Positions 40,675 through 51,300 of a stretch of DNA of 64,000 nucleotides are shown in pieces. Both the position numbers and the translations under genes were made by a program. The DNA is from Plantactinospora sp. KBS50. GTDB taxonomy: Bacteria > Actinomycetota > Actinomycetes > Mycobacteriales > Micromonosporaceae. The notes under the pieces were generated by a model. It was not told where the DNA came from and did no database searches. It saw nothing but the letters and a program-made list of their open reading frames with translations. Positions within the stretch are counted from its first letter, which is position 1. Each line of letters begins with the position of its first letter. Location of the stretch: contig NZ_CP022961.1 of assembly GCF_002285795.1 (NCBI RefSeq), positions 992,001-1,056,000 on the forward strand, in the 5' to 3' direction.

Positions 40675-41947
40675 CGGCCGGGCCGCGGTGCAGCAGGACC
40701 GCGCCGGAGCGGTACAGCACGGCGAGCGTCGGCACCGCGACGATCGCGCCGATGATGCCCGCGGTGAGCGTTCCGGCGGCCACCGCGAGCAGCACCAGCG
40801 CCGGGTGCAGCCGCAGCGCCCGGCCCACGATCACCGGCTCCAGCAGGTTGCCCTCCAACTGCTGCACGGCGATCACCGAGACGAGCACGAGCAGCGCGTC
40901 GGTCGGCCCGTTGGCGACCAGGGCCACCAGCACGGCGGCGGCACCGGCGACGGTGGCGCCGACGATCGGGATGAACCCGCCGAGGAAGGTCAGCAGCGCG
41001 AGCGGGGCCACCAGCGGCACGTCGATCACCAGCAGGGCGATGCCGATGCCCACGGCGTCCACGGCGGCCACCGACACCTGCCCGAGGATGTAGCGGCTCA
41101 CCGTCGACCAGCCCACCTCGCCGGCCTCGACGAGCGTGTCCCGATGGCGCTCCGGGAACAGCCGCAGGAAACGGTGCCAGATCCGATCGCCGTCGCGGAG
41201 CAGGAAGAACAGCAGCACCACGGCGAGCAGCGCGCCGCCGAGGCCCTCGATGGTGCTGGAGGCGGTGGCGGCCGGATCGATGTCGGTCTTCTCCAGGTAC
41301 CGCCGGCCGGCGCGGACCAGGGCGTCGAGCTGCCGCTCGTTGATCGGGATCGGGCCGGTGGAGATGGCCCCGCGCACGTCCCGCAGCCCGCTGGAGAGCG
41401 TCGAGCCGAGGTCGGCGAACTGGCTGGCCACCTGCTCGGTCACCAGCCACGCCGTGCCGGCCAGCCCGAGCACCAGCACGACCACGCCGCCCAGGGCGGC
41501 CAGGCTGCGCGGCAGCCGGATCCGCCGCAGCAGCCGGTTCACCGGGTGCAGCAGCGCCGCCAGCAGGAACGCCGCGGCCACCGCCACCGAGAGGGTGGCC
41601 AGCGCGGTCAGGATCCGGCCCAGCAGGTAGCCGGCCGCGACCAGGGCCACCAGGCAGACGCTGTAGAGCGCGGACACCCGCAGCGGCCAGGGCACGGCCT
41701 GCCAGGCGCTGCGGACCGGCTCGGCCGGGTCCCGGACCGGCTCGGCCGGGTCTGAGGTCCGCTCGACCGGGTCTGAGGCCGGATCGGCCGGGTCTGAGGC
41801 CGGATCAGCCGGGTCTGAGGTCCGCTCGACCGGGTCTGAGGTCGGCTCGGCCGGGTCTGAGGCCGGATCCCGGGCCGGCTCGGCCGGGTCCCGGACCGGG
41901 CGACGGCGGCCCGGGCCGACGGCGCGGCGAGCCGGTCCCCTGGGCAC
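40655..41947 (-). CDS. AI-2E family transporter with repeat-rich N-terminus
   Basis: This is a 430-residue protein. The first 80 residues are a charged low-complexity tail with seven-residue repeats of SDPxExT/SDPADPA type. The rest fits the AI-2E/PerM-like family of about eight helices: LYSVCLVALVAAGYLLGRI, a soluble insert (about 165-235), then LLFFLLRDGDRIWHRFLRLFP, FLGGFIPIVGATVAG, and LEGNLLEPVIVGRALRLHP near the end, the family signature. Members export signalling compounds or act as Na+/H+ antiporters; the function here is unknown. GTG start with AGAAAGAG upstream. Confidence 0.85.
   Translation of the reverse strand: MPRGPARRAVGPGRRRPVRDPAEPARDPASDPAEPTSDPVERTSDPADPASDPADPASDPVERTSDPAEPVRDPAEPVRSAWQAVPWPLRVSALYSVCLVALVAAGYLLGRILTALATLSVAVAAAFLLAALLHPVNRLLRRIRLPRSLAALGGVVVLVLGLAGTAWLVTEQVASQFADLGSTLSSGLRDVRGAISTGPIPINERQLDALVRAGRRYLEKTDIDPAATASSTIEGLGGALLAVVLLFFLLRDGDRIWHRFLRLFPERHRDTLVEAGEVGWSTVSRYILGQVSVAAVDAVGIGIALLVIDVPLVAPLALLTFLGGFIPIVGATVAGAAAVLVALVANGPTDALLVLVSVIAVQQLEGNLLEPVIVGRALRLHPALVLLAVAAGTLTAGIIGAIVAVPTLAVLYRSGAVLLHRGPAGPAGPR
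41749..41874. repeat. 21-bp tandem repeat, six copies, in the AI-2E family gene
   Basis: Six units starting GGGTCTGAGG at 21-base spacing encode seven-residue blocks SDPVERT, SDPADPA, SDPADPA, SDPVERT, SDPAEPT and SDPARDP on the - strand. The near-identical DNA suggests recent slippage expansion. Confidence 0.8.
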
Positions 41948-42060
41948 GATCTCTTTCTAGCCGGTCCGACCGGCCCGGGACCGGGCTTTGTCGAGTCCGG
42001 CCACCAACCGGGGCCCTTCCCCCGCCGAAAGGCGCCGGGAAGAGCCCCGTCCGGCCCGGA

Positions 42061-44853
42061 TCAGCCGGTGTTGCGCATGCCGGCGGCGATGCCGTTGACC
42101 GTGGTGAGCAGGGCGCGCTCCAGCGCCGTACCCTCGCCGGGTGCCCGCCGGCCGCCCGGCGCGGTGGCCACCGCCCGCCCGGCCAGCCCGGACTCGCGGT
42201 ACTGGCGCAGCAGCGCCACCTGGAGGTGGTGCAGCGGCCGCAGGTAGGTGTCCCGGACCGCGAGCGTGCGTTGCAGCACCGGCGAGTTCTCCAGCAGCGC
42301 CGGGGACGCGGTGATGGCCAGCACCTCGCGCTTGGTCAGCTCGTACTCCTCGGAGATCGTCTCGAAGATCGGGTGCAGCGGCTCGGGCACCAGGGTCTCG
42401 ACGTACCGGCGGGCGATCGTGAGATCGGTCTTGGTCAGCATCATCTCGACGTTCGACAGGAACGTGCGGAAGAAGTGCCAGCTGCGGTGCATCTCGGCCA
42501 GGATGTCGCCGTGGCCGGCCGCGCGGGCGGCGGCCAGGCCGGAGCCCACGCCGAACCAGCCGGGCACGATCTGCCGGGTCTGCGTCCAGCCGAAGACCCA
42601 CGGGATCGCGCGCAACCCGGCCAGCCCGGCGCCGGTGTTCGGCCGCTTCGCCGGCCGGGAGCCGATGTTCAGCGCGCCGAGCAGCTCGGTCGGGGTCGCC
42701 GCCCAGAAGTAGGCCGGCAGGTCGGGGTTCTCCACGAGCGAGCGGTACGACCGGAAGGCGGCCTCGGAGACCACGTCCATGGTCGCGTCCCAGCGCTCCA
42801 ACTGCTCGGCCGGCTGCCGGGGCGCGGTGTGCAGCAGCGCGCTCTGCAACACCGCGGCGATGGTCAGCTCCAGGTTCTCCCGGGCCAGCGAGGGCAGGCT
42901 GTACTTGTCGGAGATCACCTCGCCCTGCTCGGTGACCTTTATCGCACCGTCAAGCGTGCCGTACGGCTGGGCCAGGATCGCCTCGTGGGTGGGGCCGCCG
43001 CCCCGCCCGACGGTGCCGCCCCGGCCGTGGAACAGGCGCAGCCGCACGCCGTGCCGGGCGGCCACGTCGCGCAGCGCCCGCTGCGCCCGGTGGATCGACC
43101 ACTGCGAGGTGGTGATCCCGGCCTCCTTGTTGGAGTCGGAGTACCCGAGCATCACCTCCTGCACGTGGCCGCGGGCGGCGACCACGGCCCGGTACGCGGG
43201 CAGCGACAGCAGCTCGTCCAGGAGTTCGCCGCCGGCGTTCAGCTCGGCCGGCGTCTCCAGCAGCGGCACGAAGCCGATCCGGGCCCGGCCGCTGTGCACG
43301 TCCACCAGCCCGGCCTCCCGGGCCAGCACCACGGCCGCGAGCACGTCGTCCACGCCGAGGGTCATCGAGATGATGTACGACTCGATGACCTCCTCGCCGA
43401 AGCGTTCCTGCGTCTCCCGGATCGCCGCGAACACGTCGAAGGTCTTGCGGGCGGCCTCGGTGAGCGGGGTGTCCACGGCGGCCAGCGGCCGGCGGCCGGT
43501 CAGCTCCTCGGAGAGCAGCTTCGCCCGTTCGGCCCGGCCCAGCCCGGGGTAGTCGGTCGCCTCGCCCACGTGGCTGTAGAACTGCGCGAGCACCGCGTGG
43601 TGCGCCTCGGCGTGCTCCCGGATGTCCATGGTGGCCAGATGCAGGCCGAAGCTGGAGATGGTCCGGATCGCCGAGGCCAGCCGGCCCATGGCGGTGAGCT
43701 GGCCCGCGTTGCGGGCCAGCGAGGCGCGCATCAGCTCCAGGTCGCCGATCAGCTCGGCGCTGCCCCGGTAGTCGCGCCCCGGTACGTGTGGGGTGCCCTG
43801 CCGCAGCCGGCGCCGGGTGTTGGCGAGCTTGGCCAGCACGCAGCGCGCCTTGAGCCGGTACGGCTCCTCGGCGTTGACCCGGCGGAACCGGGTGGCCACC
43901 TCGGGCAGCGCGTCGAGGTCCTTGGCCAGGCTGGCCGACAGGTCCAGGGACACCCCGCGCAGCCGGCGGGACACCGACACCTCGTTGATCAGTGCGTCCA
44001 TCGCCTGCTCGGTGGCGGTGAGCCCGTGTTCGTACTGGATGTGCAGCACCTCGCGGGTCACCTGGGGGGTGACGAACGGGTTGCCGTCCCGGTCCCCGCC
44101 GATCCAGGTGCCGAAGGTGAGCGGCCGGGCCGTGGGCGGGGTCTCCACGCCCAGCCCACGCAGGGTGTCGGCGAGGTTGTCCAGCACCTGCGGTGCGGCC
44201 TCGGCGTACAGGTCGCGCAGGTAGTAGATGGCGTTGCGGGCCTCGTCGGTCGGGTCCGGACGGTCCAGCCGCAGTTCGTCGGTCTGCCACAGCAGGTCGA
44301 GCAGTTCGGCGAGCCGGCGGTTGGCCGGGCCCTCGTCGGCGGCGCCGTACAGGATCGCGGCGGCGGCCTCGGCGTCCAGTTCGTCGGCGATGGCCCGCAG
44401 CTTGGTCAGGATCGACCGGCGGGCGGCCTCGGTGGGGTGTGCGGTGAAGACCGGCCGGACGGCCAGCCGCCGGGCCGCCTCGGCGATCTCGTCGGCCGGT
44501 ACGCCGCGCTCGGCGATCAGCGATGCCGCCTGGTCCAGCCAGCCGCCGTTGACGGCCCGCTGCCGGCGCAGGTCCCGGGCCCGGTGCACCTGCTCGGTGA
44601 TGTTGGCCAGGTGGAAGTAGGTGGAGAAGGCCCGGGCCAGCTTCGTGCCGGTGGCGATGTCCATGGCGCCCAGTCGGGCCGCCGCGGCCTCGGCGTCGGC
44701 GTCGGTGCGGACCAGCGCCCGGACCTCCTCGACGAGGTCCAGCAGCGGCGGGCCCTCCTGCCGGGCGAGGGTCTGCCCGAGCAGCGTGCCGAGCCGGCGG
44801 ATGTCCGCCCGAAGTGCGGCGTCCGGGCCGCCGGGGTGATGGTGGTCGGTCAT
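42061..44853 (-). CDS. ppc: Phosphoenolpyruvate carboxylase
   Basis: This 930-residue cytoplasmic enzyme carboxylates PEP to oxaloacetate to refill the TCA cycle. It has [13 protein letters not shown] with the catalytic His, [24 protein letters not shown], and [20 protein letters not shown] as the glycine loop. [13 protein letters not shown] and the invariant C-terminal ending MRNTG follow. The ATG at 44853 has AAGGAG upstream. The neighbours are unrelated membrane protein genes, so it is probably monocistronic. The short gap to the AI-2E gene contains an imperfect GC hairpin (CGGGGCCCTT... region). Confidence 0.95.
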   Translation of the reverse strand: MTDHHHPGGPDAALRADIRRLGTLLGQTLARQEGPPLLDLVEEVRALVRTDADAEAAAARLGAMDIATGTKLARAFSTYFHLANITEQVHRARDLRRQRAVNGGWLDQAASLIAERGVPADEIAEAARRLAVRPVFTAHPTEAARRSILTKLRAIADELDAEAAAAILYGAADEGPANRRLAELLDLLWQTDELRLDRPDPTDEARNAIYYLRDLYAEAAPQVLDNLADTLRGLGVETPPTARPLTFGTWIGGDRDGNPFVTPQVTREVLHIQYEHGLTATEQAMDALINEVSVSRRLRGVSLDLSASLAKDLDALPEVATRFRRVNAEEPYRLKARCVLAKLANTRRRLRQGTPHVPGRDYRGSAELIGDLELMRASLARNAGQLTAMGRLASAIRTISSFGLHLATMDIREHAEAHHAVLAQFYSHVGEATDYPGLGRAERAKLLSEELTGRRPLAAVDTPLTEAARKTFDVFAAIRETQERFGEEVIESYIISMTLGVDDVLAAVVLAREAGLVDVHSGRARIGFVPLLETPAELNAGGELLDELLSLPAYRAVVAARGHVQEVMLGYSDSNKEAGITTSQWSIHRAQRALRDVAARHGVRLRLFHGRGGTVGRGGGPTHEAILAQPYGTLDGAIKVTEQGEVISDKYSLPSLARENLELTIAAVLQSALLHTAPRQPAEQLERWDATMDVVSEAAFRSYRSLVENPDLPAYFWAATPTELLGALNIGSRPAKRPNTGAGLAGLRAIPWVFGWTQTRQIVPGWFGVGSGLAAARAAGHGDILAEMHRSWHFFRTFLSNVEMMLTKTDLTIARRYVETLVPEPLHPIFETISEEYELTKREVLAITASPALLENSPVLQRTLAVRDTYLRPLHHLQVALLRQYRESGLAGRAVATAPGGRRAPGEGTALERALLTTVNGIAAGMRNTG

Positions 44854-44976
44854 CGTGCGCTCCTTACGTTGGTACGAAGGACAGCGCTGTCCGACAAGTT
44901 GTGATGGTATCGCCCGGACGGGTGCCGGCGGTGGGTGAGGCTGCCGACAATGACTCACCGGTGCGATCGGGCCGGC

Positions 44977-46134
44977 CTACCGGTGGTGCCGGGGAGCCGG
45001 TCCACGGCCCATCACCCCGGTCGCGAACAGCAGCGCGATGAGCCCGGCCAGCCCCCACAGGACCAGTTCGAGCAGGGGCCAGTGCGCGGCCTGCGGATCC
45101 GGGAAGTAGGCCACCGATTTGATCAGGTCGGTGGCCAGGCCGGGGATGTTCCACTGGTGCATCTGGGCGAAGATGCCGGGCAGGAACTCGGGCGCGTAGA
45201 TGCCGCCCGACCCGGGGTTGCCGAGTACCACCAGCAACACGATCACCAGGCCGGTGCCGACCAGGCCGAGCCAGCTCTGCACCGCGGCGGCGACCAGCGT
45301 GGAGGCGAAGACGACGAGCATGCCGGCGACGGCGATGCTGCCCAGGTGCCGGTCGAAGACGCCCAGCGCGGGCCCGGTGACCAGCGCCCCGGCCAGCCCG
45401 AGCAGGGCCGAGTAGATGGCGAACGCCCCGATCCGCAGGCCGGCCCGGCCGAACGAGCGGGGCGCCGTACCCAGGGTGACGCCGAGCGCCGCGGTGGCCA
45501 GGTAGCCGCCAAGCACGAGACCGATGGCGAGGTAGAACGGCACCAGTCCGCGCGGGTCCTGGGTCGAGGTGGGGTAGCGGTCGGTGACGTCGAGCGGCGC
45601 GTTGGCGGTGCGGGCCGCGGTGGTGAACACGGTGGTGATCGTCTGGGTGGCGGCCGGGCTGGCCGCGCTGGCGGTGGTCAGGACGAGGCCGCCGGGTCCG
45701 GCGCTGAGCAGCGCGTACGCGTCCCGGGTGCCGAGCGCGTCCGCGGCGGCCTGCGGGCTGGCGTAGGTGCGTGCCCGGATCGCGTCGGTCTGCGTCCGGA
45801 CGCCGGCCAGCAGTTGTTGCGCGGCGGTGTCCCCGGCGACCACGGCCACCGGCAGCCGCCGGGGGTGCGGGTTGTGCAGCGCGCCGGCGTACGAGGTGAT
45901 GAAGCCGATGGCGATGACCAGGGTGCCCAGCAGCAGTCCGGCGCCGTGCAGCAGGTCGCGCCGGAAGGCCGCGTCGCGGACCGGTTCGGCGATCCGTCCC
46001 CAGCGGAACCGGCCGGGGCGTGGCCGGTCGTCCCCGTCGCGATGGCCGGCTCCGGTGTCGCCCGCGCCGGCTGGCTGTCCCGTACCGCCGTGGCCGGCGC
46101 TGTCGCCGGGACCGGCCGCTGCACTGTCGGTCAT
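44977..46134 (-). CDS. YhgE/Pip-like or ABC-2-like integral membrane protein
   Basis: This is a 385-residue protein. A Gly/Asp/Arg-rich cytoplasmic N-terminus (about 55 residues) is followed by a first helix (LLLGTLVIAIGFITSYAGAL). An extracytoplasmic domain of about 130 residues starts at ALHNPHPRRLPVAVVAGD. Five to six C-terminal helices follow, including LVPFYLAIGLVLGGYLATAA. This topology (one helix, large outer domain, helix bundle) is that of YhgE/Pip and DUF3533 proteins, linked in other bacteria to secretion or phage infection. The function is not known here. It diverges from the S66 peptidase gene across a 55-base gap that holds TATACC on the - strand as a possible -10 box. Confidence 0.7.
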   Translation of the reverse strand: MTDSAAAGPGDSAGHGGTGQPAGAGDTGAGHRDGDDRPRPGRFRWGRIAEPVRDAAFRRDLLHGAGLLLGTLVIAIGFITSYAGALHNPHPRRLPVAVVAGDTAAQQLLAGVRTQTDAIRARTYASPQAAADALGTRDAYALLSAGPGGLVLTTASAASPAATQTITTVFTTAARTANAPLDVTDRYPTSTQDPRGLVPFYLAIGLVLGGYLATAALGVTLGTAPRSFGRAGLRIGAFAIYSALLGLAGALVTGPALGVFDRHLGSIAVAGMLVVFASTLVAAAVQSWLGLVGTGLVIVLLVVLGNPGSGGIYAPEFLPGIFAQMHQWNIPGLATDLIKSVAYFPDPQAAHWPLLELVLWGLAGLIALLFATGVMGRGPAPRHHR

Positions 46135-46189
46135 TTTCGACAGTTTAGTCCGGTATAACCCAGTTGACCGGGCCGTTAGCTTCTCCGGT

Positions 46190-47230
46190 ATGCAGCAACT
46201 CCGGTACCCCGCCAAGCCCCGGCCCGGCGACCGGGTGGCGGTGCTGTCGCCCTCCGCCGGCCTGCCGGCACTGTTCCCCGAGGTGTACGCGTTGGGTCTG
46301 CGCCGGCTGCGCGACGAACTCGGCCTGGAGCCGGTGGAGTACCCGAGCACCCGGGTGATGGGCGCCAGCCCCGCCGACCGGGCCCGGGACCTGACCGCGG
46401 CCTTCGCCGACCCGTCGATCACCGCGGTGCTGGCCACCGTCGGCGGCGACGACCAGATCACCGTCGTTCCGCACCTGGACGACGAGGTGCTGCGGGCCAA
46501 CCCGAAGCCGTTCTTCGGCTACTCGGACAACACCAACCTGCTCAACCACCTGTTCGGACTGGGCCTGGTGGGCTACCACGGCGGGTCGGTGCTGGTGCAC
46601 CTGGGCCGCGGCGGCGCCAGCCACCCGGTGAGCATGGACTCGCTGCGCGCCGCCCTGTTCGGCTCCGACTGGTACGAGCTGACGCCGCCGGCCGAATGGA
46701 CCGACGAGCCCGGCGACTGGCGCGATCCCGGGTACATCCACACCGCCCCGACCATGTTCCCGGCCGAGGGCTGGCGGTGGTCCGGCCCGGCCCGGGTGGT
46801 GCAGGGAGCGCTCTGGGGCGGCAACCTGGAGATCCTGTCCTGGCTGCTGGCGGCCGGTCGGGTCGGCCCGAACCCGGCCTACGCCGGATGCGTGCTGGCG
46901 ATCGAGACGTCCGAGGAGCTGCCGCCGGACACCGAGGTCTACCGGATCCTGCGCAACATGGGCGAGCGGGGACTGCTGGCCGGCTTTCCGGCCGTCCTGG
47001 TCGGCCGGGCGAAGGCGTGGGAGCACACCCGCCCGCTCCCGGCCACCGAGAAGCGGGCGTACGCGCAGGCGCAGCGCGCCGCCGTGTGTCGCGCCCTGGC
47101 CGAGTACGCCCCGGACGCCGTCGTCGTGTTCGACCTGGACATCGGGCACACCGACCCGCAGCAGATCCTGCCGTACGGCGGCACGGTCCGCGTGGACGCC
47201 GTCGAACGGCGGATCGCGGTGCGCTACTGA
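46190..47230 (+). CDS. S66 family LD-carboxypeptidase / MccF-like peptidase
   Basis: This 346-residue serine peptidase hydrolyses LD bonds in recycled muropeptides or, in MccF, detoxifies aminoacyl-nucleotide antibiotics. It begins with PGDRVAVLSPSAGLPA, contains ATVGGDDQI, and has the nucleophile Ser in FFGYSDNTNLLNHL. The acid is in VLAIETSEE and the His in DIGHTDPQQILPYG near the C-terminus. The missing signal peptide and the WTDEPGDWRDPG segment fit the MccF-like branch more than the periplasmic LdcA. The ATG at 46190 follows a short divergent promoter region. Confidence 0.87.
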   Translation: MQQLRYPAKPRPGDRVAVLSPSAGLPALFPEVYALGLRRLRDELGLEPVEYPSTRVMGASPADRARDLTAAFADPSITAVLATVGGDDQITVVPHLDDEVLRANPKPFFGYSDNTNLLNHLFGLGLVGYHGGSVLVHLGRGGASHPVSMDSLRAALFGSDWYELTPPAEWTDEPGDWRDPGYIHTAPTMFPAEGWRWSGPARVVQGALWGGNLEILSWLLAAGRVGPNPAYAGCVLAIETSEELPPDTEVYRILRNMGERGLLAGFPAVLVGRAKAWEHTRPLPATEKRAYAQAQRAAVCRALAEYAPDAVVVFDLDIGHTDPQQILPYGGTVRVDAVERRIAVRY

Positions 47231-47241
47231 GGCGTCGCTAC

Positions 47242-48132
47242 TCAGTCGGTGACGACGTCGTCGATGCTGGTGGCGGTGATGGCCCGGATGAGCCAGGAGT
47301 GGAGCTGCTCCGGGTCGGTGCAGGCGAGGATCCGCTCGCGCACCTCGGCGGGCACCGTGACCTTGCGCCCTTCGAGCACGGTCAGGACCGCGCGTGCCTC
47401 ACCCCGGGCCTCACCCCGGGCCGCACCGGCCTCTTCGTGCTGGGCGGCGAGCTCGCGCAGGAGTTCGCTGCGGTATTCGTAGCCGACATCGGTGGTCATG
47501 AACGCCTCCCAACGAGTCCGGGCCGCTGTCGGCAGCCCGGCCAGCACTACGTCATAGTACAAAATTGCCGTCTTCGGACTGAGTGAGCGGAGCGCCGCCA
47601 TCACCGCCGGGAAGGTCGCCTCCACCTGGGCGTCATAGCCGTGACAGATCGCCGACAGCACCGTCAGTGCCGGATTTGCTCGGGCCAGTTCCGCGTCCAC
47701 CACCAAGGGTACGTCGCTGGGCGTGAAGATCATCGGTCGTAGCGACAGGCACAACCCATCGAACTCGAAAAGGTCGCGGTAGCGACGCGCGATTCGCAGA
47801 TCCGGGCAGTAGACCAGCAAGGCGGCATCAACATCCAACTCGGCCTCGAGTTGAGCTACATACAGCTTCCACATCCGCCGTTTGCTGGAATCCCAGCCGC
47901 GTTGGATTTCCAGCACCACCGTGAGCAAGGGTTGGTCGCCTGGGTCACAAAACAGCAGCATGCTGTCGGCGTGGTAGGTGCGGGGAACCAGTACCCGTAC
48001 ATCTGTGGCATGGGTGCGGGCGTGGTGGTAGTCGGGGACCTTGATGTTGAATATGTTCGTCAGCAGCCAGGCCACCAGGCCAGGGTCCAGTTTGGCCAGC
48101 GCCACCGCCGACTCGTGTTCCGCGCTCGGCAT
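47242..48132 (-). CDS. Rpn-like PD-(D/E)XK nuclease family protein
   Basis: This 296-residue protein resembles the actinobacterial Rpn/YhgA-like proteins (recombination-promoting nuclease or transposase-like). The core LLTVVLEIQRGWDSSKR followed by KLYVAQLEAELDVDAALLV carries the E-x-Q and K motif of PD-(D/E)XK nucleases. A charged C-terminal tail contains two copies of ARGEA. The codon use is less GC-biased than in the neighbours (many T- and A-ending codons, TTTTGTAC tract), which suggests horizontal gain. The ATG at 48132 is the likely start; a longer frame to 48231 is not supported. It is inserted between the S66 gene and mfd. Confidence 0.65.
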   Translation of the reverse strand: MPSAEHESAVALAKLDPGLVAWLLTNIFNIKVPDYHHARTHATDVRVLVPRTYHADSMLLFCDPGDQPLLTVVLEIQRGWDSSKRRMWKLYVAQLEAELDVDAALLVYCPDLRIARRYRDLFEFDGLCLSLRPMIFTPSDVPLVVDAELARANPALTVLSAICHGYDAQVEATFPAVMAALRSLSPKTAILYYDVVLAGLPTAARTRWEAFMTTDVGYEYRSELLRELAAQHEEAGAARGEARGEARAVLTVLEGRKVTVPAEVRERILACTDPEQLHSWLIRAITATSIDDVVTD

Positions 48133-48335
48133 GACGGACACGTTACGCAGTGAAGGTGAAACTGAGGGTGATTGTGTGGCGGCGTGTCTGAGCCGATCCG
48201 TCTCGGCGACCGCCTCCCGGCGGGCGATCATGGTCGGTGCGGCGGCCGTCCGGCTGGCAGGGGATATTCTCGTGGGGCAACCCCCGTCCGTTTGTGGATG
48301 AGGGGCATTTGTCGTGTTCCCCGAAGGTTGTGATC

Positions 48336-51300
48336 ATGACGACGCTCGCCGGCCTGTTGACGGCGGCCCTCGACGATTCCGCGCTGACCCGCGCCCGCGA
48401 TCTCGCCCGCGGCGACTTCGCGCTGGCCGACGGGCTGGACCTGACCGCCCCGCCGGCACTGCGGCCGTTCGTGGTGGCCGCGGTGGCGGCGGATCCGGGC
48501 CGGGGTGGCGCGGGCCGGCCGGTGCTGGCGGTCACTGCCACCAGCCGGGAGGCCGACGACCTCGCCGCCGCGCTGGGCAGCCTGCTGCCCCCGACCAGGT
48601 TGCCGTCTTCCCGTCCTGGGAGACGCTGCCGCACGAGCGGCTGTCCCCGCGCTCGGACACCGTCGGCCGGCGGCTGGCCGTGCTGCGCCGGCTGGCGCAC
48701 CCGGGGGCAGGCGTGCCGGTGGCCCGGCCGCAGGGCGCGACCGGCGGCGCCGGCGGATCGGGTCCGGCCGGCGACCCGGAGGTGGGGCCGGACGGCTGGT
48801 CCGGGCCGCTGCGGGTGGTGGTGGCGCCGATCCGTTCGGTGCTCCAGCCGCAGTTGCGCGGCCTCGGTGACCTGGAGCCGATCCGGCTGGCCGTCGGCGT
48901 GGAGGCCGAGCTGGCGGCGGTGGCCCGCCGGCTGACCGACATGGCGTACGCGCGGGTCGACCTGGTGACCAAGCGCGGCGAGTTCGCCGTCCGGGGCGGC
49001 ATTCTGGACGTCTTCCCGCCCACCGACGAGCATCCGTCCCGGGTGGAGTTCTGGGGCGACGAGGTGGAGGAGATCCGCACCTTCGCCGTCGCCGACCAGC
49101 GGACCATCGAGCCGGTGCCGCAACTGTGGGCGCCACCCTGCCGGGAACTGCTGCTCACCCCGCAGGTCCGGCGGCGGGCGGCCGAGCTGGCGCAGGAGCA
49201 TCCCGAGCTGGTCGAGATCCTGGACAAGCTCGCCGAGGGCATCCCGGTGGAGGGGATGGAGTCGCTCGCCCCGGCGCTGCTCGGCCCGGAGAGCCTGGAA
49301 CTGCTCTCGCACTGCATGCCCGCCGGCACCCACGTACTGCTCTGCGACCCGGAGCGGATCCGCACCCGGGCGCACGACCTGGTGCGTACCTCGGAGGAGT
49401 TCCTCCAGGCCAGCTGGGCCGCCGCGGCCGTGGGCGCGGCGGCGCCGGTGGACCTGGGCGCGGCGGCGTTCCGCAGCCTGGCCGACGTCCGGGCGGTGGC
49501 GGCCGCGCTGCACCAGCCCTGGTGGTCGGTGTCACCGTTCGGGCTGGCCGCGCCCGGGCCGGCGGCCACCCCCGAGCCCTGGCTGGCGGACGAGGAACCG
49601 GTCGAGGTCACCCCGGACGAGGGGGTGGCGCTGACCCTCGGCGCCCAGGCCACGCCGCTCTACCACGGCGAGACGGCGCGGGTGGTGGAGGACCTGAAGC
49701 GCTGGGCCGGGGAGGGCTGGCGGATCGCGCTGGTGTTCGAGGGGCACGGGCCGGCGCAGCGGGCCGTGGAGGTGCTCCGGGACGCCGGGCTGGGCGCGGT
49801 GCCCACCGAGGCCCTGCCGGAGCCGCCGGAGCCGGGCGGGCTGCTGGTGGCCTGCGGGTCGCTGAACCACGGCTTCCTCGACGAGGCGAGCCGGCTGGCC
49901 GTGCTGACCGGCAACGACATCACCGGCGGGCGCGGGTCCTCGACCCGGGACATGCGCAAGATGCCGAGCCGGCGCCGCAACACCATCGACCCGCTGGAGC
50001 TGCGCGCCGGGGACCACGTGGTGCACGAGCAGCACGGCATCGGCCGCTACCAGGAGCTGGTGCAGCGGACCGTGAACGGGGCCTCCCGGGAGTACCTGGT
50101 CATCGAGTACGCCCCGAGCAAGCGCGGGCAGCCCGGCGACCGGCTGTTCGTCCCGACCGACCAGCTCGACCAGCTCTCCCGGTACGTCGGCGGCGAGCAG
50201 CCGACGCTGCACAAGATGGGCGGGTCGGACTGGCAGAAGTCCAAGGCCAGGGCCCGCAAGGCGGTCCGGGAGATCGCCGCGCAGCTCATCCAGTTGTACG
50301 CCGCCCGCAAGGCGTCCCAGGGGCACTCGTTCGGGCCGGACACCCCCTGGCAGCGGGAGCTGGAGGACGCGTTCCCGTGGACCGAGACGCCCGACCAGCT
50401 CGCGGCGATCGAGGAGGTCAAGCGGGACATGGAGCAGTCGGTCCCGATGGACCGGCTGATCTGCGGCGACGTCGGGTACGGCAAGACCGAGATCGCGGTA
50501 CGGGCGGCGTTCAAGGCGGTGCAGGACGGCCGGCAGGTGGCGGTGCTGGTGCCGACCACGCTGCTGGCCCAGCAGCACTACAACACCTTCGCCGAGCGGA
50601 TGGGCCAGTTCCCGGTGGCGATCCGGCAGCTTTCCCGGTTCCAGACCCCGAAGGAGGCCGAGCAGACCCTCGCGATGGCCGCCGACGGCAGCGCCGACAT
50701 CGTCATCGGTACGCACCGGCTGCTCCAGTCGGCCACCCGGTTCAAGTCGCTGGGCATGGTGATCGTGGACGAGGAGCAGCGGTTCGGCGTCGAGCACAAG
50801 GAACACCTCAAGACGCTGCGCGCCTCGGTCGACGTGCTCAGCATGTCGGCCACCCCGATCCCGCGGACCCTGGAGATGGCGATCACCGGCATCCGGGAGA
50901 TGTCCACCATCGCCACCCCGCCCGAGGAGCGGCACCCGGTGCTCACGTTCGTCGGGGCGTACGACGACCGGCAGGTGGCCGCCGCCATCCACCGCGAGCT
51001 GCTCCGCGACGGCCAGGTCTTCTACCTGCACAACCGGGTCGAGTCGATCGAGCGGGCGGCGCGCCGGATCCGCGAGCTGGTGCCGGAGGCGCGGGTCGCG
51101 GTGGCGCACGGCCAGCTCGGTGAGGACGCCCTGGAGAAGGTGATGGTCGGCTTCTGGGAGAAGGAGTTCGACGTGCTGGTCTGCACCACGATCGTGGAGT
51201 CCGGGATCGACATCCCCAACGCCAACACGCTGATCGTGGAGCGGGCCGACATGCTCGGCCTGGCCCAGTTGCACCAGATCCGCGGCCGGGTCGGGCGGGG

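Noticed and set aside
46190-47230. Dedicated microcin C-like immunity gene with a biosynthetic cluster
   Set aside because: The S66 protein looks MccF-like, but no adenylating MccB-like enzyme or peptide precursor is nearby.
48237-48935. A separate small gene upstream of mfd
   Set aside because: Its protein matches the Mfd N-terminus up to LLPP and the rest of Mfd continues in another frame, so it is one frameshifted gene.
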